Source of the DNA: Pseudoalteromonas espejiana DSM 9414
Lineage (GTDB): Bacteria; Pseudomonadota; Gammaproteobacteria; Enterobacterales; Alteromonadaceae
Assembly: GCF_002221525.1 (NCBI RefSeq)
Contig: NZ_CP011028.1
Coordinates: 383,001-447,000, forward strand
Length of the DNA stretch: 64,000 bases
Reading direction: 5' to 3'
Below the pieces are notes generated by a model. That model was not told the origin of the DNA and ran no database searches. It saw only the letters and a list, made by a program, of their open reading frames with translations. The translations under genes and the position numbers were made by a program. Below are positions 1 through 9,489 of the stretch, in pieces (within the stretch, counting starts at the first letter, position 1; the number at the start of each line of letters is the position of its first letter).

Positions 1-1545
1 GCTCATCCAGTACGTACATTACACCTACAAGGCCCGCGCCAATTTGGCTGGCTAAACGAATACGCTGCGCTTCACCACCGGAGAGGGTATCGGCACTGCG
101 CTCAAGTGATAAGTAATTAAGGCCTACATTAATTAAAAACGATAAACGGTCGCGAATTTCTTTTAGAATTTTTTCTGCTATTTGGGCTTTTTGACCGGTA
201 AGTGATAACCCTTCAAAAAAGTCCATCGCTTCGCCAATACTCATAGTAGTAATAGCAGGCAGGTTTGTTTGACCTATAAATACGTGGCGTGCCTCTTGGC
301 GTAAACGCGAGCCATGACAACTAGGGCACGCTTGGCTAGTTTGATATTTAGCGAGCTCTTCGCGCACCGAATTCGACTCAGTTTCACGATAGCGACGGTT
401 TATGTTGTTTAACACACCCTCAAACTCGTGGTTGCGTGTTATTAAATCGCCTCTATCATTACGGTAATTAAAAGCAATTTTTGTTTGCCCTGAGCCCTCT
501 AAAATAATTTTTTGAGATTCTTTAGCCAGCTTTTCAAACGGTACATCTAAATCAAATTTATAATGCTCGGCTACTGCTTGAAGCATTTGAAAATAATAAA
601 AACTGCGCTTATCCCATCCTTTTATAGCACCACCTGCCAAGCTTAGCTCAGGGTTATGTACTACGCGGTTAGGATCAAAGTATTGGCGTACGCCTAAACC
701 ATCACAGCTTTGACATGCACCGGCAGGGTTATTAAACGAAAATAAACGTGGCTCTAATTCGGTCATTGCATAGCCACAGGTAGGGCAGGCAAAGTTGGCT
801 GAAAACAGCATTTCTTCAATGCTGCTGTCGTCCATGTAGGCTACATTTGCCACACCGCCAGACATCTCAAGTGCGGTTTCAAATGACTCAGCTAAACGCT
901 GCTGCTGGCCATCTTTTACTTTAAAGCGGTCAACAACCACTTCAATAGTATGTTTTTTGTGAAGTTCAAGCGTTGGCGGATCTGATAAGTCACATACTTC
1001 GCCGTCTATGCGGGCACGAATGTAACCTTGGCTTGCAAGCTGCTCAAGTAATTTTACGTGCTCACCTTTACGCTCTTTAACCACTGGGGCTAAAAGCATC
1101 AGCTTAGTGCCCTCTGGCAGTGCTAAAACGGTATCAACCATTTGGCTAACTGTTTGAGCTGCCAGCGGTAAGTCGTGAGTTGGGCATCGTGGTTCGCCCA
1201 CGCGGGCAAACATTAAACGTAAGTAATCGTATATTTCGGTAATGGTACCTACTGTTGAGCGAGGATTGTGCGATGTTGATTTTTGCTCAATAGAAATGGC
1301 GGGAGAGAGGCCTTCAATATGATCAACGTCAGGCTTTTCCATTAACGATAAAAATTGCCTTGCGTAGGCAGAAAGTGACTCAACATAACGACGCTGCCCC
1401 TCTGCATATAAAGTATCAAATGCCAGTGATGACTTTCCCGAACCAGATAGGCCTGTGATAACAATTAATTTATCACGTGGGATGGTTAGGCTGATGTCTT
1501 TTAAATTGTGCGTGCGGGCGCCTCGGACTTCAATGTTTTCCATGC
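1..1545 (-). CDS. uvrA: UvrA, excinuclease ABC subunit A (N-terminal part, cut by window edge)
   Basis: This is the ATPase that scans DNA for bulky lesions and loads UvrB in nucleotide excision repair. Reading the minus strand from the ATG at 1545 gives the typical UvrA start [14 protein letters not shown], then the Walker A loop GLSGSGKSS near residue 32. The zinc-module pair CPTC and CQSC follows near residues 255-280, with another CPSC further on. The ABC signature [12 protein letters not shown] and Walker B VLDEP of the first nucleotide-binding domain lie just at the window edge. About 515 of roughly 940 residues are present, so the second ATPase half is outside. The gene is divergent from the MFS transporter with a 161-base gap. 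I found no convincing LexA box (CTGT-N8-ACAG) in that gap. Confidence 0.97.
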
Positions 1546-1706
1546 TATCTCGTTTATTACCAAAATTATTTGTCCAGTATCGCATAATACGAAACATTAT
1601 TAATCAATGATCATCGAAAAAATCCTTACTTATAGGCGATTAATTATTGCCAAGCTTGTGGTAGAATCCCACCCTAAATTTTTCATATCGTAAGATTACG
1701 CAGATA

Positions 1707-3074
1707 ATGACCGCATCTTCACTTAATTCACGAGAAAAGCGCGCCGCTGTATCGCTGGCGAGTGTGTTTGCATTTAGAATGCTCGGCTTGTTTATGCTGA
1801 TGCCTGTATTGGCTATTTATGGCCAATCGCTTGATGGTTTTTCGCCTATGTGGATAGGTTTTGCAATTGGTGCTTATGGTTTAACCCAAGCTGTATTACA
1901 AATCCCTATGGGGCGTTTGTCAGATAAAATAGGCCGTAAAAAAGTAATTGTTGGTGGCTTAGTTGTGTTTGCGCTGGGCTCTGTTATTGCTGCACTTGCC
2001 GAATCTATTCAAATGGTTACTGTTGGGCGAGCGCTGCAAGGTATGGGCGCGATAGCGAGTGCATTACTTGCTTTTGCCAGCGACTTAAGCCGCGACGAAC
2101 AACGCCCTAAAGTAATGGCTGTGATTGGTATGAGCATAGGCATGAGCTTTGCCTTTGCGATGTTATTAGGCCCGATTGTTGCTGCGTCGTGGGGTGTTTC
2201 AGGCGTTTTCTGGTTAACAGCAATACTGGCTATATTTGGTATTGGCATTATTTTGTTTTTAGTACCCAATGCCGTTAATAAGGCGCCCAAAGGCGATACC
2301 TTGGCAAGCTTTAGTGACATTAAAAAACTTATTAAACACCCAGAGTTATCGCGTTTAAATGCAGGTGTGTTACTGCTGCATTTAACGCTAACTACTATTT
2401 TTGTGGTACTACCGAGTCAGCTAATAAAAGATGGCTTAGTGGCAAACCACCACTGGTATTTATATATTCCGGTACTGCTTTTAGCGTTTATTTTAATGGT
2501 CCCAATTATGATTATTGCCATTAAAAAAGAAAAAGAAAAACAGGCGTTTATTGGCTCAGTAGCCCTGCTTTCTATTAGTATGTTTGCTATGTCTATTTGG
2601 GTAAATAGTGTGGTTGGTATTGCCATATGTATGCTGCTTTATTTTGTTGCATTTAATTTTTTAGAAGCCACTATGCCTGCGCTTGTATCGCGTATTGCGC
2701 CCGCTAGCCAGAAAGGTTCGGCGATGGGCGGGTATTCGTCTAGCCAGTTTCTAGGGGCTTTTTTAGGTGGTATTTTAGGTGGTTACGTAGCACAAACAAC
2801 AAGTACGCAAGCTGTGTTTGCGGCAGCGGCACTTGTTGGGTTAATATGGCTTATTATTGCGTGGAAAATGCAAGTCCCACCGAAAAGTAAAGTTATTAGT
2901 TTAATGACCAATTTAAGTTCTGAAGAGCAAGCCCAAACACTTGCTTCTCAGCTAGTTGCTTTACCTGGCGTAATAGAAGCAACAGTAGTACGCGACGAAA
3001 GCCGCAGCTATTTAAAGATTAATGATAAAGAATTTGACCTAGACCAAGCACGTAAAGTAGCTGGTTTAATCTAA
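1707..3074 (+). CDS. yajR: YajR-type MFS transporter
   Basis: This is a 455-residue major facilitator protein in the inner membrane with about twelve hydrophobic segments. The loop motif [11 protein letters not shown] after the second segment (about residues 69-79) is the classic MFS motif A. After the last membrane segment comes a soluble tail of about 65 residues (from [13 protein letters not shown] to the end). It has the length and beta-alpha-beta pattern of the YAM domain that marks the YajR subfamily. The substrate is unknown; drug:proton antiport is only a family-level inference. It sits between uvrA and ssb, where Escherichia coli has uvrA and ssb directly divergent, and ends 20 bases before ssb, so the two may be co-transcribed. 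Confidence 0.85.
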   Translation: MTASSLNSREKRAAVSLASVFAFRMLGLFMLMPVLAIYGQSLDGFSPMWIGFAIGAYGLTQAVLQIPMGRLSDKIGRKKVIVGGLVVFALGSVIAALAESIQMVTVGRALQGMGAIASALLAFASDLSRDEQRPKVMAVIGMSIGMSFAFAMLLGPIVAASWGVSGVFWLTAILAIFGIGIILFLVPNAVNKAPKGDTLASFSDIKKLIKHPELSRLNAGVLLLHLTLTTIFVVLPSQLIKDGLVANHHWYLYIPVLLLAFILMVPIMIIAIKKEKEKQAFIGSVALLSISMFAMSIWVNSVVGIAICMLLYFVAFNFLEATMPALVSRIAPASQKGSAMGGYSSSQFLGAFLGGILGGYVAQTTSTQAVFAAAALVGLIWLIIAWKMQVPPKSKVISLMTNLSSEEQAQTLASQLVALPGVIEATVVRDESRSYLKINDKEFDLDQARKVAGLI

Positions 3075-3094
3075 CGTTTATAGGAGATGGTTCC

Positions 3095-3799
3095 ATGGCA
3101 CGCGGTGTGAACAAAGTAATTTTGGTTGGTAATTTAGGACAAGATCCTGAAGTTCGTTACATGCCTAATGGCAATGGTGTAGCAAATATTACCTTAGCAA
3201 CGTCAGACAGCTATAAAGATAAAAACACTGGCCAAATGGTTGATAAAACTGAATGGCACCGTGTAGTATTTTTTGGCAAACTAGCTGAAATTGTTGGTGA
3301 ATACTGCCGTAAAGGTTCACAAATTTATGTAGAAGGTAAACTTCAAACACGTAAATGGACTGACCAACAAGGCCAAGAAAAATACACAACTGAAATTGTT
3401 GTCGATGGCTTTACTGGGCAAATGCAAATGCTAGGCGCTCGCGGTGGCGATCAGCAAGGTGGTGGCTATCAAGGTAATCAAGGCGGCCAACAAGGTGGCG
3501 GTTACCAAAATAATCAGCAAGGTGGTGGCTATGGTCAAAACAACCAAGGTCAAAACAGCCAGCAAGGTGGATACGCACCACAACAACAAGCTGCGCCAGC
3601 ACAGCGTCCAGCTGCTGCACCTGCTCCACAGCAAAACAACCAATACCAGCAATCAAATAATAGTGGCTTTGCTCCTGGGCAAAATAGCGCACCACAGCAG
3701 CAAGGTGGTTTTGCACCTAAGCCGCAAAATGCCCCACAAGGCGGCGCGTCAAACCCAATGGAACCAACAATCGATTTTGATGACGATATTCCTTTTTAG
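3095..3799 (+). CDS. ssb: Single-stranded DNA-binding protein SSB
   Basis: SSB coats single-stranded DNA during replication, recombination and repair, and recruits partner proteins through its acidic tail. The 234 residues start [18 protein letters not shown], the standard OB-fold opening, with the fold spanning about residues 1-110. A Gly/Gln/Asn/Pro-rich flexible linker of about 110 residues follows, built from short repeats of the type QQGGGYQ. The tail ends DFDDDIPF, the partner-binding tip needed for SSB function. A clear Shine-Dalgarno (TAGGAGA) precedes the ATG. The genomic island starts just after the stop codon, and the tail is intact. Out-of-frame ORFs over the linker reflect low-complexity sequence only. 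Confidence 0.98.
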   Translation: MARGVNKVILVGNLGQDPEVRYMPNGNGVANITLATSDSYKDKNTGQMVDKTEWHRVVFFGKLAEIVGEYCRKGSQIYVEGKLQTRKWTDQQGQEKYTTEIVVDGFTGQMQMLGARGGDQQGGGYQGNQGGQQGGGYQNNQQGGGYGQNNQGQNSQQGGYAPQQQAAPAQRPAAAPAPQQNNQYQQSNNSGFAPGQNSAPQQQGGFAPKPQNAPQGGASNPMEPTIDFDDDIPF

Positions 3800-3816
3800 C
3801 ACACAGTTAAACTAAG

Positions 3817-3837
3817 AGTGTAAGAATAGAGATCTAA
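3817..3837 (+). repeat. Left attachment-site repeat of the ssb island
   Basis: This 21-base direct repeat begins AGTGTAAGAATA and ends AGATCTAA. Its partner at 14686-14706 differs only at the central base (G here, A on the right). It lies 17 bases after the ssb stop and just before a terminator. The similarity to the right end is wider than the repeat: an ungapped comparison of 3791-3850 with 14660-14719 gives 45 identical positions of 60, including the last ssb codon region and stop. Confidence 0.85.
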
Positions 3838-3846
3838 GCATACCAT

Positions 3847-3878
3847 AACCCAGTGTCATTACTGGGTTTTCTTTTTTT
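3847..3878 (+). terminator. Rho-independent terminator after ssb (left end of island)
   Basis: The stem AACCCAGT (3847-3854) pairs with ACTGGGTT (3861-3868) around a 6-base loop and is followed by a T-rich tract to 3878. It should end ssb transcription before the recombinase genes. A different hairpin occupies the equivalent place at the right end of the island. Confidence 0.8.
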
Positions 3879-3889
3879 ACACTTTAATA

Positions 3890-3923
3890 TTGACAAACCT
3901 CTAGTTAGATTTAGACTTATAGT
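3890..3923 (+). promoter_or_regulatory. Candidate promoter of the recombinase operon
   Basis: A perfect -35 hexamer TTGACA (3890-3895) lies just after the terminator. Possible -10 elements are TAGACT (3912, spacing 16) or TATAGT (3918, spacing too long). It is the only promoter-like sequence between the ssb terminator and the GTG start at 3952. Confidence 0.4.
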
Positions 3924-3951
3924 AAATAAAAGTGTAAATAAAGGAGTGTTT

Positions 3952-5283
3952 GTGTATAAATTAGAAACCTTAGTTTTTGATAATGGAGAACGATATCCTG
4001 TTTTACTAGAAGAGGATGGAATGCCTCATTTTTACACAACTCTTTATGTTACAACTAAACTACGATCTTCGATGGCAGTAAATACAATTAGCAATAGACT
4101 TAAGGCTATTTTGTGCTTGTATCAATGGTTAGAGGAGAAAAAGCGTTGTCTAGTTTCGGAGTTTGAAGAAGGAAGGTTTTTAACGCACGCAGATATTATT
4201 GATTTACGAGAGTATCTAAAATTAAATGTTACAGAGCTTAAAAAGCTTGAACAAATTAAACCGCTTACATCGAGTAGGGTTTTAAACCTTCAAAGTTCTT
4301 CAAAACTCGTTACTACAGTTGCCTCTGTGAGTCGAAATCACCATTATAATCGAATGACAACAGTAGCAGAGTATCTTCATTTTTTAGCTACAATTACGAA
4401 TCAATATCGTAATTGTAGGGCTACTGCTACTGAAATTGACGAAATGTTAAAAAGCATAAAAAAAGCTCGTCCTAAAGGTAAAAGTCTAACTGTAAGGGAT
4501 GAGTCTCTTGCTATGTCTTTGCCTGATGGCTTACTTGATGAATTTATGGAAGTTGCTAATCCGAATCATCCATTAAACCCCTTCAAGAATGAGACAGTAA
4601 GAAAAAGAAACTTTCTTATATTCAAACTGATCAGAGAAACAGGTATTAGGCGCGGTGAATTACTATCACTTGAAATGACTCATATTGATTTATATGGAGA
4701 TAAGGCAAGTATTTGGATTAAACGTAATCATGATGATATTTTTGATCCTCGTAAAAAACAACCCGTCAGTAAGACTAAAGAACGTAAACTGCCTATTAAA
4801 TCTGAAACTGCAAAATTATTAGATAGTTATATTTTAGAGGATAGAGCCAAAACTCCAAATGCTAACAAGCATCCGTACATATTTGTTACACATCGAAAGT
4901 GTTTAACTCAAGGCCAGCCTATAAGTGAAAGTTATTTCGATAACGATATTATCCCTAAAATGAAAAAAGTGGATGAAAGGTTTTCTCAAATCCATGCCCA
5001 TTTATTCAGACATGAGTGGAATAAAGATTTCTCTAGAAAAGTTGATAAGATTAATGAAATTCGAGCGAAAGCAGCGTCTGAAGGTAAGTCATCTCAAGCC
5101 TTAATTGATTCAGCAGAAGAAGCCAAAATGCGTAAACATTTAATGGGTCATAGCTCAGAAAAATCAGGGGATATTTATAATAGGCGTCATATTGTTGAGC
5201 AAGCAAATAAGGTGATTCTTGAGGAGCAGGAGATATTACAAGAAAAAATTCACAGCTTAACACCTAGCAAGGAGAGCAAATGA
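3952..5283 (+). CDS. Tyrosine recombinase 1 of the island (443 aa)
   Basis: This is a site-specific recombinase with the complete catalytic set of the tyrosine family: R233 in TGIRRGE, a basic stretch around DPRKKQPVSKTKERK, H350-R353-H354 in HLFRH, H400 in LMGHSS and nucleophile Y409, nine residues later. The N-terminal third is the expected helical arm/core-binding region. I chose the GTG at 3952 because AAGGAG (3941-3946) sits five bases upstream. The longer frame back to 3853 would begin inside the ssb terminator. The stop overlaps the next start (ATGA), implying translational coupling. By place in the operon it matches TnpA of Tn554-like elements or a GmtY-type recombinase; the exact family is not proven. 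Confidence 0.88.
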   Translation: MYKLETLVFDNGERYPVLLEEDGMPHFYTTLYVTTKLRSSMAVNTISNRLKAILCLYQWLEEKKRCLVSEFEEGRFLTHADIIDLREYLKLNVTELKKLEQIKPLTSSRVLNLQSSSKLVTTVASVSRNHHYNRMTTVAEYLHFLATITNQYRNCRATATEIDEMLKSIKKARPKGKSLTVRDESLAMSLPDGLLDEFMEVANPNHPLNPFKNETVRKRNFLIFKLIRETGIRRGELLSLEMTHIDLYGDKASIWIKRNHDDIFDPRKKQPVSKTKERKLPIKSETAKLLDSYILEDRAKTPNANKHPYIFVTHRKCLTQGQPISESYFDNDIIPKMKKVDERFSQIHAHLFRHEWNKDFSRKVDKINEIRAKAASEGKSSQALIDSAEEAKMRKHLMGHSSEKSGDIYNRRHIVEQANKVILEEQEILQEKIHSLTPSKESK

Positions 5284-6839
5284 GTAACAATATACAGTCA
5301 ACTGAGGGTTTAGCTAGAGTTGTAAACCTTGGTCAATTCAGAGAGTCGAAGGATGGTTATACATTCGATATAGCTTCAGATAAATGGGTGTTAAATAAAG
5401 ACATATCAATCACATTTCAAAGCGAAATATTGTCTATAGAAGAAAAGTTATTAAATGGTTTTCGCTCTACACTAGGGAGGTATGCAGAAGATCTTTCAGC
5501 ACACCATACTTCAAATATGTACTTTCAATTTCAGCGAATGGTTAGGAGTACAGATCTTAAAGAGTTGAGCGTTACTACAATTCTTAATTGGAAAGCATCA
5601 TTATCTAAAGAGCACGAATGGTATCTCGGTGCATTAAAAGGCTTTTTAATTTCATGGCATGATTTCGGTTACTACGGTGTGACTTCTGAGATAGTTGAAT
5701 TATTGGAGTCATTAACTATCACAGGTAATCTTAAAGGTGAATCTGTACTAAATAGATGTCCATATACAGGAGCTTATACAGAGAATGAGGTGCTTGCTAT
5801 TAATCAAGAGTTAAATGATTTATGGAGAAATGAAACCATTTCATTTGATTGTTATGCATATATAAATTTATTACAAGCCACAGCAAGGCGACCAAAGCAA
5901 ATAAGAGACTTGAAAGCATGTGATTTATATAAAGAGGGTAATTCTTATTTCTTAAATATACCATGTGCTAAGAAGAGAGGGTTGAAATTTAGAAGTGTTT
6001 CTAATCGATTGCCAATAACAGAAGAATTATACCTTATTATATTAAACCTTATTGCCAAACAAAAGTCTGAAATAGAAAGCATTTTCATGCAGAAACTTAC
6101 GGATGAAGAACAAAAGCTTATCCCGATTTTTGTTGATTTTACTGAGTGCAAAAAATTAAGAGAGCAATTATTAAATTTAGATATACGCCTATTAAAGTCT
6201 GAAGTATTACATATGAGGGCTAGAGATCTCGGAGATATTTACTTAAGGCTATTTGAAAAAAAACAAAGAGCTATTTCAGAACGAACAGGTCATATTATTC
6301 AAATAACAGCTCGAAGGTTTAGGCATACTCGCGGCACAAATTTAGGAAGAAAAGGTATTGGTGCAAGGATTATTGCTGAAGCTCTTGATCACTCTGATAG
6401 TCAAAATGTAAAAGTTTATACAGAAAATACAGCTGATACTGTTCAATATATAGATAAGGCTGTCGGAAAGCAGTTAGCTCCTTTTGCTAAAGCATTTTTG
6501 GGTAGAATCATTGAGGATTTGACTGATGGAGAGCGTGGTAACGACCCCACAGCCAAGATTCCTAATAGTAATAATGAAGCTATTGGTGCTTGTGGAACAA
6601 ATGACTTTTGCGTGAATGGGTTTGCATCTTGTTATGTATGTCAAAAATTTAGACCTTTGGTAGATGCTCCTCACGAAGATGTTCTTGAATCTCTGTATGA
6701 AGAAAAAGAAAAACGATTAAAAACTTCTGGCAGTGTACAGTTTGCATCCTCAAGGGATCGATTAATTTTGGCTGTCGAAGAAGTTGTTAGTAAATGCAAT
6801 AAAATTAAAGCAGCTAGAGGGGAAGAAAAAAATGGATAA
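5280..6839 (+). CDS. Tyrosine recombinase 2 of the island with C-terminal Cys cluster (519 aa)
   Basis: This is the second recombinase of the operon, overlapping the first by four bases. The core has R203/R204 in ATARRPKQ, R348-H349 in RRFRHTRG, H371 in ALDHSD and Y380 nine residues on. The first His of the usual HxxRH box is replaced by Arg (R345). After the catalytic domain comes a cluster C438-x5-C444-x6-C451-x2-C454 that looks like a zinc-binding module, as in the larger recombinases of Tn554-like elements. The remaining tail of about 60 residues is charged. I infer that it acts together with recombinases 1 and 3 on the island ends; a solo role cannot be excluded. Confidence 0.87.
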   Translation: MSNNIQSTEGLARVVNLGQFRESKDGYTFDIASDKWVLNKDISITFQSEILSIEEKLLNGFRSTLGRYAEDLSAHHTSNMYFQFQRMVRSTDLKELSVTTILNWKASLSKEHEWYLGALKGFLISWHDFGYYGVTSEIVELLESLTITGNLKGESVLNRCPYTGAYTENEVLAINQELNDLWRNETISFDCYAYINLLQATARRPKQIRDLKACDLYKEGNSYFLNIPCAKKRGLKFRSVSNRLPITEELYLIILNLIAKQKSEIESIFMQKLTDEEQKLIPIFVDFTECKKLREQLLNLDIRLLKSEVLHMRARDLGDIYLRLFEKKQRAISERTGHIIQITARRFRHTRGTNLGRKGIGARIIAEALDHSDSQNVKVYTENTADTVQYIDKAVGKQLAPFAKAFLGRIIEDLTDGERGNDPTAKIPNSNNEAIGACGTNDFCVNGFASCYVCQKFRPLVDAPHEDVLESLYEEKEKRLKTSGSVQFASSRDRLILAVEEVVSKCNKIKAARGEEKNG

Positions 6840-8898
6840 TATAGTTCAATTTACCCCTAAAGTTGAATCAACTGCTAAACAAAACTTAAATGAATTTATT
6901 CACTTATGCAAAAATGAACTAACAGCCTTTGGTACAGGTTGTTGGATAAACAACCTATGGAAGACCCCATACGGAAAGTCTAATCGAAATACAGTTGCTA
7001 GGTTTTCAACAAATACAAAACCATATAGTTCATATGCTTACACTCCACTAGGATCTCCTTTTATAGATTTTGCCAAAGCCTACATTCGTTATTTTTATTC
7101 TCTTAATCCAGTATCCAATTTACAGCGTTATATGGAAGCATTAAGGGTGATTGAAGAGGCGCTAATAATTACTAAAGGTAGCGCCGACATACTAGAGTTA
7201 GATGGTGTTGTTCTTGATGCACTACCCAATGTTTTATCTAAAAGATACTCAGATAAAAGTGCTCTTAATAAAATAGGTTATCAGTTAGAGAAAATTTTAG
7301 ACTTCTGTCGAAGTAAGCAAATCACCCCATCATTTCCTGAATGGTCTAATCCATATGAAAAGCAAAAAGACTTAACCATATTGTTAGATGATAAAGGTAA
7401 AGAGCATAGATCAAAAAAGCTTCCTAGTGATGAAGAGATGTTGCTAGTTGCTCAGCTATTTCATGATGCACCAAATTTGAGTATTGAAGCGGAATATTAC
7501 ACCTCGATTATGGCTCTGCTCATGGTTGCCCCTTCTAGGGGGGTTGAATTAACAAGTCTACCTGTAAATTGTTTAGAGTGGGAAGAAGATAAAGCAGGAA
7601 TTAAAAAACTTGGGATTAGATGGAAACCAGCTAAGGGTGGTAAAGCTGGTTTGAAGTGGATTCCGACAGTAATGGAAGACGTAGTTGTAGAAGCGGTAAA
7701 GCGTTTAGAAAAAATAAGTGAGCCAGCAAGAAGAGCTGCAAAATTTGCTGAAGAGAATCCAAATGTTTTTATGCGTCATGAGCAGTGTTTAACTTCAAGT
7801 TCTTTTGGTGACGATAACGCTTTAAATTATTTAGAATTAGCTGCTGCAATAGGGATGGAAATGGATCGCCCATCACAGATGTACAATAAAACAAAATGGT
7901 TAGGACAGCTTTATAGAGAAGGTAATGAGCAGATCACATATAATGCTCTCGGCAAATATTTTTACGATTTATATACATCGAAATTAAATAATTGGCCTTA
8001 CATAGATCAAAGTTCAAAGGTAAAGGCTTCTGAGGCGCTTTTACTACATAGAGAAAATGAATTTCATTCTGACTTTGAGCCTCGAAATTATTCATTCCAA
8101 CTTCCAACCCTTAATCAAATTAACGATCGTTTTGTGCAAAAAAGTAGTCGTGATGGTAGATCTCTTTGGGCAAAATATAGCATTGAATCCCCTGAAAAAG
8201 GTAAGCCAATAGCAATCCCCACACATAATGCTAGGCACTGGTTATCTACTAAAGCTGAGCGAGGGGGAATGGATGAATTGACACTGGCAAATTGGGCGGG
8301 AAGAGCAAAAGTATCTGATAATGAACACTATGATCATAGGACTGAAGATGAAAAAAGTGAAACTGCTCGAAATATTTTAATCCCTGAAAATGCTACAGCA
8401 TTAGATAAAATAAATATTAACTTACCCGTTTCTTATGAGGATATTGGTAAAGATCTTATTGGTGTTGCGATAGTTACTGAGTTTGGTGTCTGCGAACACG
8501 ATTTTGCAATGATGCCTTGTCAACGTCATGGTGACTGTGAAACGTGTAAAGAGTTAGTTTGCATTAAAGGTTACAGCTCTTCATTAGACCTACTTAAAAA
8601 AAGAGAAGAACAGGTAGCAGAGCAGTTTAACAAAGCAGTTGAAAATCATGAAAAAGGTGCTTTTGGGGCGGATCGGTGGGTTAGTGCCCTGGGTTGGAGA
8701 TTATCACATATTAGAACAAAAATTAGATTATTAGAAAATGATGACTTGCCAGATGGAACACCAATTCGTATACCAGAAGAATTTGATCCTTCGCCAACTA
8801 AAGAAATTTTACGAGAAAAAGGATTAGAGCATGATATTAAGCAACCTGAATCTATAACTTTAGATGATGATATCTATGCACTATTGGAGATAAAGTAA
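6832..8898 (+). CDS. Tyrosine recombinase 3 of the island, large, with C-terminal Cys cluster (688 aa)
   Basis: This is the largest of the three recombinases. The ATG at 6832 is preceded by AGAGGGGA and overlaps the previous stop by eight bases, so I prefer it to the TTG at 6784. Catalytic-type residues are R236 in APSRGVE, H465-R468-H469 in HNARHWL and Y500 in NEHYDH. The position nine residues before the tyrosine, normally His or Trp, is Arg here (R491 in WAGRA). A Cys-rich stretch C554, C563, C569, C572, C577 suggests zinc binding and echoes the cluster of recombinase 2. The shape, with a long N-terminus, the catalytic core and a Cys tail, resembles TnpB of Tn554. It ends one base into the next start. 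Confidence 0.85.
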   Translation: MDNIVQFTPKVESTAKQNLNEFIHLCKNELTAFGTGCWINNLWKTPYGKSNRNTVARFSTNTKPYSSYAYTPLGSPFIDFAKAYIRYFYSLNPVSNLQRYMEALRVIEEALIITKGSADILELDGVVLDALPNVLSKRYSDKSALNKIGYQLEKILDFCRSKQITPSFPEWSNPYEKQKDLTILLDDKGKEHRSKKLPSDEEMLLVAQLFHDAPNLSIEAEYYTSIMALLMVAPSRGVELTSLPVNCLEWEEDKAGIKKLGIRWKPAKGGKAGLKWIPTVMEDVVVEAVKRLEKISEPARRAAKFAEENPNVFMRHEQCLTSSSFGDDNALNYLELAAAIGMEMDRPSQMYNKTKWLGQLYREGNEQITYNALGKYFYDLYTSKLNNWPYIDQSSKVKASEALLLHRENEFHSDFEPRNYSFQLPTLNQINDRFVQKSSRDGRSLWAKYSIESPEKGKPIAIPTHNARHWLSTKAERGGMDELTLANWAGRAKVSDNEHYDHRTEDEKSETARNILIPENATALDKININLPVSYEDIGKDLIGVAIVTEFGVCEHDFAMMPCQRHGDCETCKELVCIKGYSSSLDLLKKREEQVAEQFNKAVENHEKGAFGADRWVSALGWRLSHIRTKIRLLENDDLPDGTPIRIPEEFDPSPTKEILREKGLEHDIKQPESITLDDDIYALLEIK

Positions 8899-9332
8899 TG
8901 CCTAAAATAATAATTACTGAAGATAGCATTCAGGAAGTGCTTAAAATTATAGATACATGGGAAGGAAAGTTAACGTGGTCTTCTTTATGTGAAAAGGTCG
9001 CAGTAGCTTTAGGTAAAGATAAGGTAGAACGTCAATCTCTAGCTGCTTATGAAGTTATACAGAGCAGTTATAGTAGACGGAAAGTAGAGTTACGAGAATC
9101 AAAGGATTCAACTGTACAAGTAGAAAAAGATGTAACGAATGAATACCTTAAAAATAAAGTTAAAGAGCTTGAAGCTGAAGTATCTCGACTAACGACAGTT
9201 AATAATAGGTTTAAAGAGAGATTTATCTTGTGGCAATACAATGCTTATATTAATGGTATTCGAGTAAGTCGTTTAGATGATGTACCTGAAGTTTTAAATA
9301 AACCACTGACAGCTGTAAATAGAGCTAAGTGA
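8898..9332 (+). CDS. Small coiled-coil protein closing the recombinase operon (144 aa)
   Basis: I recognise no enzyme motif. The protein starts at an ATG overlapping the preceding stop by one base. It has a mixed N-terminal half and a heptad-rich segment around residues 75-105 (NKVKELEAEVSRLTTVNNRF), then a short aromatic stretch. Size, position and coiled coil match the small third protein of recombinase operons such as Tn554 TnpC, an accessory factor for recombination. By analogy it could be the small partner of a Gamma-Mobile-Trio module. The function is inferred from position only. Confidence 0.7.
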   Translation: MPKIIITEDSIQEVLKIIDTWEGKLTWSSLCEKVAVALGKDKVERQSLAAYEVIQSSYSRRKVELRESKDSTVQVEKDVTNEYLKNKVKELEAEVSRLTTVNNRFKERFILWQYNAYINGIRVSRLDDVPEVLNKPLTAVNRAK

Positions 9333-9489
9333 CAACAATCATTGTAAATACCTCTTAGCTATAAGTTATCAATGGCGATTAAGCTCGTTAAAACGCCTTT
9401 AAAGCCATTTTAAGTGGAAGTGTAATAGATGTGTTGTGAAGTGTAGCTAAAAGCCTTTTACAGCCTCTTCAGAGTGTTTTACGAAGTCA

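Noticed and set aside
3444..3815. Overlapping 123-residue plus-strand ORF and several minus-strand ORFs inside ssb
   Set aside because: They come from the Gly/Gln-rich low-complexity linker of ssb in other frames, have unnatural composition and no ribosome binding site.
3853..3951. Longer N-terminus for recombinase 1 starting at 3853
   Set aside because: It would begin within the ssb terminator hairpin, while the GTG at 3952 has AAGGAG at ideal distance.
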